The notes under the pieces are model-generated. The model was not told the DNA's origin, made no database searches, and saw nothing but the letters and a program-made list of their open reading frames with translations. From Rhodobacter xanthinilyticus (GTDB taxonomy: Bacteria > Pseudomonadota > Alphaproteobacteria > Rhodobacterales > Rhodobacteraceae), in contig NZ_CP017781.1 of assembly GCF_001856665.1 (NCBI RefSeq), forward strand, positions 248,001 to 312,000: a DNA stretch of 64,000 bases, read 5' to 3'. Shown here piece after piece: positions 52,636 through 62,091 of this stretch. Each line of letters opens with the position of its first letter. The stretch's first letter is position 1. The translations under genes were made by a program, and so were the position numbers.

Positions 52636-52704
52636 TTCTGCTGTCTCCTTCGATCACAGGACAGGGGAAGGGGGCTGTTCAGGCCCGGGAAAGAGGCCGA
52701 AACC

Positions 52705-53805
52705 TCACGACAGGGAGGACAGGTAATCCTCATAGGTAAATTCGCGCACGAGCTCGACGGTGCCGTTGCCATCGGCGCGACGGATCGCGATCGAGGGCAT
52801 GTTGACGCCGTTGAACCAGTTCTTCTTGACCATCGTATAGCCCGCCGCATCGGCGATCGACACGCGGTCGCCCACGGCGAGCGGCGCCGCAAAGCGCGCA
52901 TCGCCGAAGATATCGCCCGCCAGACAGGTCTTGCCCGCGATCTGATACTCGAAATCGCCCTCTTGCGGCAGCTTCGCGGTCTCGCGGTAGATCAGCAGAT
53001 CGAGCATATGCGCCTCGATCGAGCTGTCGACGATCGCGACCTTCTTGCCGTTGTCGATGATGTCGAGCACCGAGACCTCGAGGCTTGCGGTCCGGGTGAT
53101 CGAGGCCTCGCCGGGCTCGAGATAGACCTGCACGCCGAGCGCCTCGGAGAACGCCTTCAGCCGCGCCGCCAGCGCCTCGATCGGATAGCCCTCGCCGGTG
53201 AAATGGATGCCGCCGCCGAGCGAGACCCATTTCAGCTTCTTCAGGAAATCGCCGAATTCGGTCTCGATCCGGGTGAGCTGTTCGCTGAACAGATCGAAAT
53301 CGCGATTCTCGCAGTTGTAATGGATCATCACCCCCGAGATCCGCGGCAGCGCCGCCTCGAGGCGCGCCAGATCCCATTCGCCCAGCCGCGAGAACGGCCG
53401 CGCCGGGTCGGCCAGATCGAAGCCCGAGGTCGAGAAGCGCGGGTTGAGCCGCAGGCCCATCTCGATATGCGCGGCTTTCTCGCCAAAGCGGTCGAGCTGG
53501 CCGAGCGAGTTGAAGATGATCTTGTCGGCGTAGGAAATCGCCTCGTCGATCTCGGCGTCCGACCAGGCGACCGAATAGGCGTGGGTCTCCTTGCCGAATT
53601 TCTCGCGCCCCAGCCGCAGCTCGAAGAGCGAGCTCGAGGTGGTGCCCGCCATATAGGGCCGCATCGTGTCGAACGCGCCCCAGGTCGCGAAACATTTGAG
53701 CGCAAGCAGAGCCTTCGCGCCCGAGAGCGTGCAGAGCCGCTCGATCTTGCGCATGTTTTCGAGAAGGCTGGCTTCGTCGATCAGGTAGTAGGGCGTCGGA
53801 ATCAT
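52705..53805 (-). CDS. nspC: Carboxynorspermidine decarboxylase
   Basis: A PLP enzyme that removes the carboxyl group from carboxy(nor)spermidine to release the polyamine. The 366 residues have IPTPYYLIDEASLLENM, the PLP lysine in KALLALKCFATWG, SSLFELRLG, HYNCENRDFDLF, SLGGGIHFTGEGYP and YLEPGEASI, all standard for NspC. ATG 53805 is used because GGGGGGAG stands before it and it gives the usual N-terminus. It is the first gene of the pair; 69 bases separate it from the dehydrogenase. Confidence 0.94.
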   Translation of the reverse strand: MIPTPYYLIDEASLLENMRKIERLCTLSGAKALLALKCFATWGAFDTMRPYMAGTTSSSLFELRLGREKFGKETHAYSVAWSDAEIDEAISYADKIIFNSLGQLDRFGEKAAHIEMGLRLNPRFSTSGFDLADPARPFSRLGEWDLARLEAALPRISGVMIHYNCENRDFDLFSEQLTRIETEFGDFLKKLKWVSLGGGIHFTGEGYPIEALAARLKAFSEALGVQVYLEPGEASITRTASLEVSVLDIIDNGKKVAIVDSSIEAHMLDLLIYRETAKLPQEGDFEYQIAGKTCLAGDIFGDARFAAPLAVGDRVSIADAAGYTMVKKNWFNGVNMPSIAIRRADGNGTVELVREFTYEDYLSSLS

Positions 53806-53877
53806 GAGCTCCCCCCGAGGCGGCAAAACGAAGCCGCGATATAGGGCCAACCCCCAAGCGCTGCAAGGAAAATGGGG

Positions 53878-54582
53878 TCAGTCGACGCGGATCGCCTCCT
53901 TGCTAACCGCCAAAGTGTAACCCTTGCGTGAAATGTTGCGCACCAGAAGCTCGGCGACGAGCTGGTTGCCAAGGCCGTCGCGCAGCCGCTTGATGCGCGT
54001 CGCGCCCGCCGCCTCGTCGCAGTCCGCCGCCGCGCGCCCCGAGATCACCGCCTCGATCTCGGCGCCCGAGAGGATCTCGTCATCCATCCGCGCCTCGGCG
54101 AGCACCGCGAGGGTCTCGATCGCGGCGGGGGTGAGGGTGAAGGCCATGTCGTTGAGCAAGACCGCGTTCTCGCCGCGCAGGATCCGCAGGCTCTGCACCT
54201 CGATCCCGGCGCGGTGGATCTCGCTCATCCGCCGGTTCATGCCGATCAGCGTGACCAAGAGCACCAGCGCCGCCACCATCAGCGCGGTCGCGAAGAGCAG
54301 CAGGATGAAGATGATCACCCGGTAGGAGGAGAGCACCTCGGCAAAGGCCGTGCCCGATTGCGCGAGCACCTCGAGAAGCCGGATCTCGGTCGCGCCGGTC
54401 AGCGCGTTGTTGGCCACGAAGATCTGCTCGACGCGCGCGTTGAAGGCGCCGGCGTCGGGCAGCGCCACGAACAGCCCCGCCGCCGCCAGCGCGAGGATCG
54501 CCGCGATCGCGACAACCCCCCAGAGCACCGCGCGGTTGCCCCGCCGCAGGCTCTCAGTAACGAAGGAAATACGGCCCGGCAC
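53878..54582 (-). CDS. Membrane-anchored winged-helix protein
   Basis: From a GTG at 54582 the protein has 234 residues: a membrane helix at about 18-41 (AVLWGVVAIAAILALAAAGLFVA), a periplasmic loop of about 47 residues, a second helix at about 89-114 (VIIFILLLFATALMVAALVLLVTLIG), and a C-terminal winged-helix domain at about 130-234, with FTLTPAAIETLAVLAEARMDDEILSGAEI and ATRIKRLRDGLGNQLVAELLVRNISRKGYTL, like OmpR/ToxR-type DNA-binding domains. The order is the reverse of ToxR and CadC, where the winged helix comes first. The start overlaps the end of a small secreted-protein gene by about 29 bases. Target and signal unknown. Confidence 0.72.
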   Translation of the reverse strand: MPGRISFVTESLRRGNRAVLWGVVAIAAILALAAAGLFVALPDAGAFNARVEQIFVANNALTGATEIRLLEVLAQSGTAFAEVLSSYRVIIFILLLFATALMVAALVLLVTLIGMNRRMSEIHRAGIEVQSLRILRGENAVLLNDMAFTLTPAAIETLAVLAEARMDDEILSGAEIEAVISGRAAADCDEAAGATRIKRLRDGLGNQLVAELLVRNISRKGYTLAVSKEAIRVD

Positions 54583-54835
54583 TGGCTTTTCTCTGCTCCA
54601 AACCCTCGGGGCCGAAAATGGACAGGATGGTGAGCAAGGTCCAGCCATCGCGCGCCAGCCGCGGGCCCAATGCGCGGGCGGCCGCCTGTGGCGAACAGGC
54701 CGCGTCGGGGAGCTCGGCCACGCCATAATGCAGCCTGAGCGGGCTGTCCTGCTTGGCCTTGTAATCGGCGTAGCAGGCGGCCTGAGCGGGGGCTGCGGCC
54801 AGGAGCGCAAGAGCAAGGGCGAGCGGTTTCATCAT
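54554..54835 (-). CDS. Small secreted hypothetical protein
   Basis: A 93-residue protein with a clear signal peptide (about 1-19, MMKPLALALALLAAAPAQA) followed by a mature part of about 74 residues with two Cys (ACYADYK and AACSPQ), which could form a disulfide in the periplasm. I recognise no family. It is co-directional with, and overlaps, the membrane winged-helix gene, so the two are probably made together, and it might modulate that protein's periplasmic loop. That is inference. The start may be the second ATG, one codon later. Confidence 0.7.
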   Translation of the reverse strand: MMKPLALALALLAAAPAQAACYADYKAKQDSPLRLHYGVAELPDAACSPQAAARALGPRLARDGWTLLTILSIFGPEGLEQRKASAGPYFLRY

Positions 54836-54987
54836 GCGCCCAAGCTGCGCCGCGGGGCGATGTTATGCAAGAACCAAAGGCCCTTGGCGGGCTGCTATCG
54901 GATAACAGGGGGCTGATATTGCGCGGCCGGGGGGCGCGGGCCGAGGGTCGGGGCATCGCAACCGGGCCATGCCCAAGGAGGTCCCCG

Positions 54988-55428
54988 ATGATCCGTTTTC
55001 CCTTCCCGCGTCTGACCGCCGCCGCGCTGGTGGGGGCGCTCGCGCTCAGCCCGCTCGCCGCCAGCCCCGCCGCCGCGCTCGACCGCGATGACCGCACCGC
55101 GCTGGGCCTCGTTCTGGGCCTCGGCGCGCTTGCCGCGATCGCGGGGGGCGACAGCCATTCCGCGCCGCCCCGCCGGGTCGAGCCGCCGCGCCGCGAGCCC
55201 GCCTGGGGCGGGCCGGTCTATCGCGACCGGCACCGCGAGACCTGCGTGATTCGCATCGAGACTGACCGCCATGGCCGCCGGACCGAGCGCTATGGCGCGG
55301 GCTGCGACCCGCGTCGTGACGGGGGCCGCGACGGCTATCGTGACCGCGACCGCCGCGACTGGGGCCATGAGCGCGCCGACCGCGATGGCCGGCGCGATAT
55401 CCACGACCCCTATTTCCTGCGTCGCTGA
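54988..55428 (+). CDS. Arg-rich exported hypothetical protein
   Basis: A 146-residue protein. ATG 54988 has AAGGAGG six bases before it. Residues 1-32 form a signal (TAAALVGALALSPLAASPAAA), then a second hydrophobic, Gly/Leu/Ala stretch (ALGLVLGLGALAAIAGG) and a very basic and acidic tail, with D-R-D-R and R-D-G-R repeats, and two Cys (ETCVIRIETD, GAGCDPR). It resembles RcnB/DUF-type small periplasmic proteins loosely, but I cannot place it. It lies alone between two divergently or tandemly placed genes; rnhB begins 88 bases on. Confidence 0.7.
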   Translation: MIRFPFPRLTAAALVGALALSPLAASPAAALDRDDRTALGLVLGLGALAAIAGGDSHSAPPRRVEPPRREPAWGGPVYRDRHRETCVIRIETDRHGRRTERYGAGCDPRRDGGRDGYRDRDRRDWGHERADRDGRRDIHDPYFLRR

Positions 55429-55515
55429 GGGGGGCGGGGTCGTGAGGGCGCGCGGGGCTCCGTCCCCCGCGCGCTTTTTCGTTGCGCGCCCGAGCGCGGC
55501 GCGGCAGGAAAGCGC

Positions 55516-56149
55516 ATGGCAGACAAACCCGATTATTCCTTTGAACTGGCCGCGCAGGCGCGCGGATTTGCGCGCGTCGCGGGGGTCGATGAGGTTGGCC
55601 GCGGCCCGCTGTGTGGCCCGGTGACGGCGGCGGCGGTGGTGCTCGACCCGGCGCGGATCCCCGAGGGGCTCAATGATTCGAAGAAGCTGAGTGCGCGGCG
55701 CCGCGCCGAGCTCTTCGAGGAGATCGTGGCGAGCGCCGATTATTGCATCGCCCATGCGAGCGTCGAGGAAATCGACGCGCTCAATATCTTGCAGGCGAGC
55801 CATCTGGCGATGTGCCGCGCGGTGGCGGGGCTCGCGCGCGCGCCCGGGCATGTGCTCGTCGATGGCAACCGCCTGCCGCGCGATCTCGGCCTCTCGGCCG
55901 AGGCCCTGGTGAAGGGCGACGCGCGCTCCGTCTCGATCGCGGCGGCCTCGATCCTGGCGAAAGAGGCGCGCGATCGCCTCATGGTGGATTTGGCGCAACA
56001 ATACCCCGGCTACGGCTGGGAGAAAAACGCGGGCTACCCGACAAAAGACCATCTGAGCGCGCTCCTAGATTTGGGGGTTACCCCCGTTCATAGGCGTTCC
56101 TTCCGGCCCGTGCACAACATCTTGTGCCAAGCAAAAACTGTAACCCCTT

Positions 56150-56151
<2 letters not shown>
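55516..56151 (+). CDS. rnhB: Ribonuclease HII
   Basis: RnhB cuts RNA in RNA-DNA hybrids, including single ribonucleotides in DNA. The 211 residues have the catalytic [21 protein letters not shown] near residues 24-44 (Asp, Glu), [12 protein letters not shown], the third acidic residue in VLVDGNRLP, and [16 protein letters not shown] at the end. Its TGA is part of a GATTC site. ccrM follows 100 bases on, an order common in Rhodobacterales. Confidence 0.96.
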
Positions 56152-57367
<1,216 letters not shown>

Positions 57368-57433
57368 CGGGCCCCCGATCTCTCCGTTACCGTTACCGCC
57401 AGCACCCGTGGTCCGCCCATAGGTGCGACCTTG

Positions 57434-57461
57434 CCCCGCCGTTCGCTCGGCGGGGTCTTTT
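57434..57461 (+). terminator. Terminator after ccrM
   Basis: CCCCGCCG, loop TTCGCT, CGGCGGGG, then TCTTTT. It lies about 67 bases after the ccrM stop, in the convergent gap before marR. Confidence 0.8.
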
Positions 57462-57474
57462 GACTTAAGCCTCC

Positions 57475-57533
57475 GGCGGGCGTATTTGGGCCAAGAAGAA
57501 ACGGCTGCTTCTTCTTGGTGAAAATACGCCGGG
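57475..57533. repeat. Long intergenic inverted repeat
   Basis: GGCGTATTT-GGG-CCAAGAAGAA pairs with TTCTTCTTGG-TGA-AAATACGCC across an eight-base loop: two perfect stems of 9 and 10 bp with a three-base internal bulge on each side. It lies between the ends of ccrM and marR. It resembles a palindromic intergenic repeat often seen in Rhodobacterales genomes; that is from memory. A second G-rich palindrome follows (57531-57553). Confidence 0.65.
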
Positions 57534-57572
57534 GGTCCGGGGGCGGCGCCCCCGGCGCTCACCACCGGGCTC

Positions 57573-58013
57573 TCAGTCTGTCTCGAGATGCGCGCGCAAT
57601 TCGCGCAGGATCGGCAGCGTCGCGCGCACCTTCTCGGGCCCGAGCGCGCGCACCACATCCGCGATCACCGGCATGAACGCCGCCAGCGCCGCATCACGCG
57701 CCTGACGCCCGGCGGGCGAGATCGAGACGAATTTGCGCCGCGCATCGTCCCAGTCGGGGCGGATATGGATATGCCCGGCCCATTCGAGCTTCGAGAGCGT
57801 GTTGGTCATCGCGCCGCGGGTGACGTGGAAGGTCGCGGCGAGCTGGGCGGGCGTGCGCTCCTCGCCGATATGGGCGAGATGGTTGAGCACCGAGAAATGC
57901 GAGATCTCCATGCCCTTCGGCAGAGCCCGGCTCACAAGGTTGCGCGCGAGCTGGTCGACCATGAAGACCTCGGCGAAGAGGGTCGCGGCAAGCGGGTCCG
58001 ATCCGTCGCTCAT
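57573..58013 (-). CDS. MarR-family transcriptional regulator
   Basis: A 146-residue MarR regulator with a winged helix at about 35-95: HFSVLNHLAHIGEERTPAQLAATFHVTRGAMTNTLSKLEWAGHIHIRPD, then DARRKFVSISPAGRQARDA. Such proteins usually bind as dimers and are released by small phenolic or oxidising compounds. The start overlaps the stop of the nitrilase gene (ATGA), so it is the last gene of grxC-nitrilase-marR. Confidence 0.92.
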   Translation of the reverse strand: MSDGSDPLAATLFAEVFMVDQLARNLVSRALPKGMEISHFSVLNHLAHIGEERTPAQLAATFHVTRGAMTNTLSKLEWAGHIHIRPDWDDARRKFVSISPAGRQARDAALAAFMPVIADVVRALGPEKVRATLPILRELRAHLETD

Positions 58014-58843
58014 GGGCCCTCGAAGGCGCGGTCATGGGTGATCGAGGGCACGCGGGCGCGGGCCTGGGCGACGCGCGCAAGGTCCAGATCGACGAGCGTC
58101 ACCCCCGGCTCGGTGCCGCCATCGGCCAGAACCTCGCCCCAGGGCGCCACGGCGAGGCTATGCCCCCAGGTCTTGCGCGGCTTGCCGCCATGCGCGGCAT
58201 GGGTGCCGCATTGCGCCGGCGCCAGCACGAAACAGGTGTTCTCGATCGCCCGCGCGCGGATCAGGCTCTCCCAATGCGCGGCACCCGTGGTGTCATTGAA
58301 GGCCGCGGGCAGGGTCAGGATCTCCGCCCCGCCGTGCGAGAGGCGGCGGAAAAGCTGCGGGAAGCGCAGATCGTAACAGATCGCCATCCCGAGCCGCGCA
58401 AAGCCCGCATCCGCCACCACCGCCCGCGTGCCGGGCCGGTAGCCCTCCGATTCGCGGTAGCGCTCGGTCGGCGAGACATCGACGTCGAACATGTGGATCT
58501 TGTCATAGCGCGCGGCGATGGCGCCATCGGGCGCGATCAGGAAGGAGCGGTTGGCAAACCGCCCATCGGCATCGCCCGTCTTGATCCCGAGCGAGCCGAT
58601 CAGCAGCCAGACCCGCGCCGCCGCCGCCTCGGCGCGCAGAGCGGCCAGGGTCTCATCCGCCTCTTCGGGCCGCAACAGAGCCTGCTGCAGCGCCCGGTCC
58701 GAGGAGAGCATGTTCGTGCATTCCGGCGTCAGCACAATGCCCGCGCCCGCCGCGGCCGCCTCGCGCACGAAGCCCACCGTCACCGGCAGGTTGGCCGCCG
58801 GATCATCGGAAACCGAAAGCTGGACGAGCGCGGCCTTCATCAA
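58010..58843 (-). CDS. Carbon-nitrogen hydrolase (Nit2/omega-amidase-like)
   Basis: A 277-residue nitrilase-superfamily amidase with the Glu-Lys-Cys triad: VLTPECTNML (Glu), YDKIHMFDVDV (Lys) and GMAICYDLRFPQLF (Cys). These segments match the Nit1/Nit2 group, whose members hydrolyse alpha-ketoglutaramate or deaminated glutathione. The adjacent glutaredoxin gene, overlapping by ATGA, favours a glutathione-repair role, but this is inference. It is the middle gene of a three-gene unit. Confidence 0.92.
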   Translation of the reverse strand: MMKAALVQLSVSDDPAANLPVTVGFVREAAAAGAGIVLTPECTNMLSSDRALQQALLRPEEADETLAALRAEAAAARVWLLIGSLGIKTGDADGRFANRSFLIAPDGAIAARYDKIHMFDVDVSPTERYRESEGYRPGTRAVVADAGFARLGMAICYDLRFPQLFRRLSHGGAEILTLPAAFNDTTGAAHWESLIRARAIENTCFVLAPAQCGTHAAHGGKPRKTWGHSLAVAPWGEVLADGGTEPGVTLVDLDLARVAQARARVPSITHDRAFEGP

Positions 58844-59097
58844 TCGGCCAGCATCGGGTCGAGTTTGCCCGCCGCGTCGAGCGCGTGGATATCGTCACAG
58901 CCGCCGACATGCTGCCCGCCGATGAAGATCTGCGGCACCGTGCGTCGCCCGCCCGCGCGCTCCATCATCGCGACGCGCAGCGCCGGATCCGCGCCGACAT
59001 CGGTCTCCTCGAAGGCGACGCCCTTGCGCGCGAGCAGGTCCTTGGCGGCGATGCAATAGGGGCAGGTGCGGGTGGTGTAGATCTCGACGCGTTTCAT
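58840..59097 (-). CDS. grxC: Glutaredoxin 3
   Basis: An 85-residue dithiol glutaredoxin, which reduces protein disulfides with glutathione. MKRVEIYTTRTCPYCIAAKDLL holds the C-P-Y-C active site (12-15), and TVPQIFIGGQHVGGCDDIHAL holds the cis-Pro and glutathione-binding residues. It is the first gene of the unit with the nitrilase and marR; comF ends 33 bases upstream. Confidence 0.96.
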   Translation of the reverse strand: MKRVEIYTTRTCPYCIAAKDLLARKGVAFEETDVGADPALRVAMMERAGGRRTVPQIFIGGQHVGGCDDIHALDAAGKLDPMLAD

Positions 59098-59130
59098 GAT
59101 GTCCTCTTTACCCTGTCAGGATAGGAGGAT

Positions 59131-59904
59131 TTAGGGCTCTTTCGCAACGCGCGCCAGTGTCAGCACCACGACTTTTTGCGCCCCGGCCTCGCGCGCGGCC
59201 TCTGCCGTGGCGGTGAGCGTGGCGCCGGTAGTCAGCACATCATCGACGATCAGGACCGCCCGCCCCGCGATCTGCGCGCGGTATTTCGGCCGCAGAGCGA
59301 TGGCGCCGGCGAGGTTTTCGGCCCGCGCGGCGGCGCTCAGCCCCTCTTGCGGGGGCGTGGCGCGGGTGCGCTCGAAAAGATCGGGCAGACAGTCGAGCCC
59401 CGCCTGCCGCGCCACCGCCTTGGCCAGCAGCGCCGATTGGTTATAGCGCCGCTTCAAGAGCCGCAGCCGATGCAGAGGCACCGGCGCGACGATCATCCCT
59501 GGCTCGAGGATCGGCCCGGCGGCGCGGTGCATCCAGCCCGAAAGCGGCCGCGTCAGATCCAGCCGATCGCCATGTTTGAACGCCAGGACCAGCCGCCGCC
59601 CGGTGCCGGAATAGACCATGGCCGCCCGCCCCCGCTCCCACGCGCGGGGCGCGCGCAGGCACTCATCGCACAGAACCTGCTCCGCCTCCTCCCCCGGCAG
59701 CGGCGCCCCGCAGCAATCGCAGGCGAGCCCGAGTATGAAGCTCGTCTCGCCCCAGCACGCCCCGCAAAGCCCGAACTCGCCCTCGACCCGCTCGCCACAG
59801 GCGATACAGCGCGGCGGAAACACGGTCTGCATCGCCGCCGTTGAAGCCAGCCGGATCCCCGCTAGCATCCCCTCGCGAACCGCCGTAATGTCCAGCCCCA
59901 TCAT
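59131..59904 (-). CDS. comF: ComF-family phosphoribosyltransferase-like protein
   Basis: ComF proteins are linked to DNA uptake. The protein of about 258 residues has an N-terminal double zinc ribbon (CIACGERVEGEFGLCGACW; CDCCGAPL and CDECL) and a phosphoribosyltransferase domain with APVPLHRLRLLKRRYNQS and VLIVDDVLTTGATLTATA (the PRPP loop). ATG 59904 is the first of two adjacent ATG codons; GGAG is six bases upstream. Its start codon overlaps that of the divergent methyltransferase gene. ComF is also needed for gene-transfer-agent DNA uptake in Rhodobacter capsulatus, as I recall. Confidence 0.92.
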   Translation of the reverse strand: MMGLDITAVREGMLAGIRLASTAAMQTVFPPRCIACGERVEGEFGLCGACWGETSFILGLACDCCGAPLPGEEAEQVLCDECLRAPRAWERGRAAMVYSGTGRRLVLAFKHGDRLDLTRPLSGWMHRAAGPILEPGMIVAPVPLHRLRLLKRRYNQSALLAKAVARQAGLDCLPDLFERTRATPPQEGLSAAARAENLAGAIALRPKYRAQIAGRAVLIVDDVLTTGATLTATAEAAREAGAQKVVVLTLARVAKEP

Positions 59905-60736
59905 GACCACTCCGCCCCAACTCACCGACCGAGCCGCGCTCCTGCGCAACCGTTCCCGAGCCGCCGCCGACCCCGCGCTGTTTTTGCACGAGGACGCGGC
60001 CGTCGAGCTTGAGGAAAGGCTGAACGAGGTTAACAGAACGTTTACAGACCCGGCGATCGTGACGAATTTCCCCGGCCCGTGGCAGAAAATCCTGCCCGGG
60101 GCGAAGATCGTCGCCGATGACGAGCTGCTCGATCTTACCCCCGGCGCGCATGATCTCGTGGTCCATGCGATGTGCCTGCATTGGGCCAATGACCCGGTCG
60201 GGCAGATCGTGCAATGCGCGCGCGCGCTGCGCCCCGACGGGCTTTTTCTCGCGGTGATGTTCGGCGGCCAGACGCTCTCCGAGCTGCGCGCGGCGCTGGC
60301 CGAGGCGGAGGCCGCGGTGACTGGCGGGCTCAGCCCGCGGGTTCTGCCGATGGGCGAGATCCGCGACCTCGGCGCGCTGTTGCAACGCGGGGGGCTCGCG
60401 CTGCCGGTGGCCGATAGCGTCTTGCGCAAGGTGACCTATGCCGATCCGCTGCGGCTGCTGGCTGATCTGCGCGCGATGGGCGAGGCGAATGCGCTCGCCG
60501 CGCGCCGGCGTAATTTCACCCCCCGCGCTGTGATCACAGAAGCGATGCGCCGCTATGCCCAGGCGTTTTCCGAGCCCGATGGCCGGGTTCGGGCCAGTTT
60601 CGACATGGTTTGGTTGACCGGCTGGAAGCCGCATGAGAGCCAGCAAAAGCCGCTCCGCCCCGGTTCCGCGATGCAAAGGCTGGCGGATGCGCTCAACACC
60701 TGCGAGCTGCCGTCGGGCGATAAAGCGCCGAAATAG
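59903..60736 (+). CDS. SAM-dependent methyltransferase, BioC/NDUFAF5-like
   Basis: A 277-residue class I methyltransferase. The usual G-x-G loop is weak: the segment is VTNFPGPWQKILPGAKIVADDELLDL, then AHDLVVHAMCLHWANDPVGQIVQCARALRPDGLFLAVMFGGQTLSELRAAL, which matches the BioC/NDUFAF5 group in order and wording. Related proteins hydroxylate or methylate assembly factors or make biotin precursors; the specific role here cannot be read. It starts at ATG 59903, head to head with comF (start codons share CATG at 59902-59905), and has no Shine-Dalgarno sequence. Confidence 0.82.
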   Translation: MTTPPQLTDRAALLRNRSRAAADPALFLHEDAAVELEERLNEVNRTFTDPAIVTNFPGPWQKILPGAKIVADDELLDLTPGAHDLVVHAMCLHWANDPVGQIVQCARALRPDGLFLAVMFGGQTLSELRAALAEAEAAVTGGLSPRVLPMGEIRDLGALLQRGGLALPVADSVLRKVTYADPLRLLADLRAMGEANALAARRRNFTPRAVITEAMRRYAQAFSEPDGRVRASFDMVWLTGWKPHESQQKPLRPGSAMQRLADALNTCELPSGDKAPK

Positions 60737-60744
60737 ACCCTGTC

Positions 60745-62091
60745 TCAGCCCAAAGCGGTGAGAAACCCGCGCGACCACCAATGCACGTCGCGCCGCGAAA
60801 GCGTGGTCATCAGCGCCTCATGCCGCCGGCGTCGCTCGGCCAGCGGCATGGTCAGCGCGGTCAACATCGCTCCCGCCATCTGCTCGGGGTCATGAGGGTT
60901 CACGATCAAGGCCTCGCCCATCTGCTCGGCGGCGCCGGCAAACTGGCTCAGGATCAGCACGCCCGGGTTCGCGGGGTCCTGGGCTGCGACATATTCCTTC
61001 GCAACCAGGTTCATCCCATCCATCAGCGGCGTCACGAGCCCGATATCCGCCGCCCGGTAAAGCCCCGCCAACATCTCGCGCGGCACGGGCCGGTTGATGA
61101 ACCGGATCGGCGCCCAGGTGATATCGGCATAAGTGCCGTTGATAGGGCCCGAAAGAGACTCTGTTTCAGCCCGAATCGAGTCATAAGCGGCCACCCCCTC
61201 ACGGGTCGGGGGCGAGATCTGGATCAGCGAGACATGCCGGTGCCAATCCTCCTGACGGGCCAGAAACTCGCCAAAAGCGCGGAACCGTTGCGGCACGCCC
61301 TTGGTGTAATCGAGCCGGTCGACGCCGACCATCAGCCGCCGCTCGGCCTTGCGGATCCCGGCGGGCAGCTTATCGATCTCCGCCGCGGCGAGCTCGGCGA
61401 AGTCGCGCGCGTCGATCGCGATCGGGAAGGCGGCGATCCGGGGCTGGCGCGGGGCGAGATGCACGAACCCGCCGGAAAGCTCGCTCGCGCCGCCGATCTC
61501 GACCATCGCATCGGTGCAGTTCTTCACATCGCGCTCGGCCTGCAACCCGACCAGCTCATAGGCCGCGAGCCACTGACAGAGCTCGGCGCCATTGGGCAGC
61601 GCCTGGAGCGCGAGCGGCGTCGGGAAGGGCGTGTGCAGGAAGAACCCCATCCGGTTCTTCGCCCCGAGCTGGCGCAGATCATAGGCCAGCGGCAGAAGGT
61701 GAAAATCATGCACCCAGATCCTGTCATCAGGCTCTAACATGGCCAAAAGCAGCTTCGCGAGGCGCCGGTTCGTCTCCTTGTAGGTCGCCAGATACTCGCC
61801 ACGGATATCGAGCAGATCGGTCCGCCCGTGAAACAGCGGCCAGAGCACCGAATTGGCATAGCCGTGGTAATAATTCGCCTGTTCCTCGGGGCTGAGGTCG
61901 AAACAGAGCCGCCGGAAGGGCCCGCCCTCGATCTCTTTCAGGCTCTGTTCCGGCGTATCAGAGACGTTTCCAGAGGTTCCGATCCAGATGCCACCGCGTT
62001 CGGTCAGCGCATCGCCGAGCGCCACGACGAGCCCGCCCGAGGGCGTGGGGCCGAGCGGGATGCGGTTGGAAAGACAGATGAGTCGGCCCAT
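60745..62091 (-). CDS. otsA: Alpha,alpha-trehalose-phosphate synthase
   Basis: OtsA joins UDP-glucose and glucose-6-phosphate into trehalose-6-phosphate, for osmotic and desiccation protection. The 448 residues form a GT20 enzyme: LICLSNRIPLGPTPSGGL (N-loop), WVHDFHLLPL, VGVDRLDYTKGVPQRFRAF and TPLMDGMNLVAKEYVAAQ. ATG 62091 overlaps the otsB stop (TGATG); a GTG one codon earlier also lies in frame. galU supplies the donor. No osmotic-promoter element is evident. Confidence 0.96.
   Translation of the reverse strand: MGRLICLSNRIPLGPTPSGGLVVALGDALTERGGIWIGTSGNVSDTPEQSLKEIEGGPFRRLCFDLSPEEQANYYHGYANSVLWPLFHGRTDLLDIRGEYLATYKETNRRLAKLLLAMLEPDDRIWVHDFHLLPLAYDLRQLGAKNRMGFFLHTPFPTPLALQALPNGAELCQWLAAYELVGLQAERDVKNCTDAMVEIGGASELSGGFVHLAPRQPRIAAFPIAIDARDFAELAAAEIDKLPAGIRKAERRLMVGVDRLDYTKGVPQRFRAFGEFLARQEDWHRHVSLIQISPPTREGVAAYDSIRAETESLSGPINGTYADITWAPIRFINRPVPREMLAGLYRAADIGLVTPLMDGMNLVAKEYVAAQDPANPGVLILSQFAGAAEQMGEALIVNPHDPEQMAGAMLTALTMPLAERRRRHEALMTTLSRRDVHWWSRGFLTALG

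Noticed and set aside
49027-53844. A 1605-codon open frame on the plus strand
   Set aside because: It runs through tRNA-Arg and opposite three recognised minus-strand genes; its composition is that of a shadow frame.
57471-57560. CRISPR array
   Set aside because: The repeated sequence is one inverted repeat, not direct repeats with spacers.
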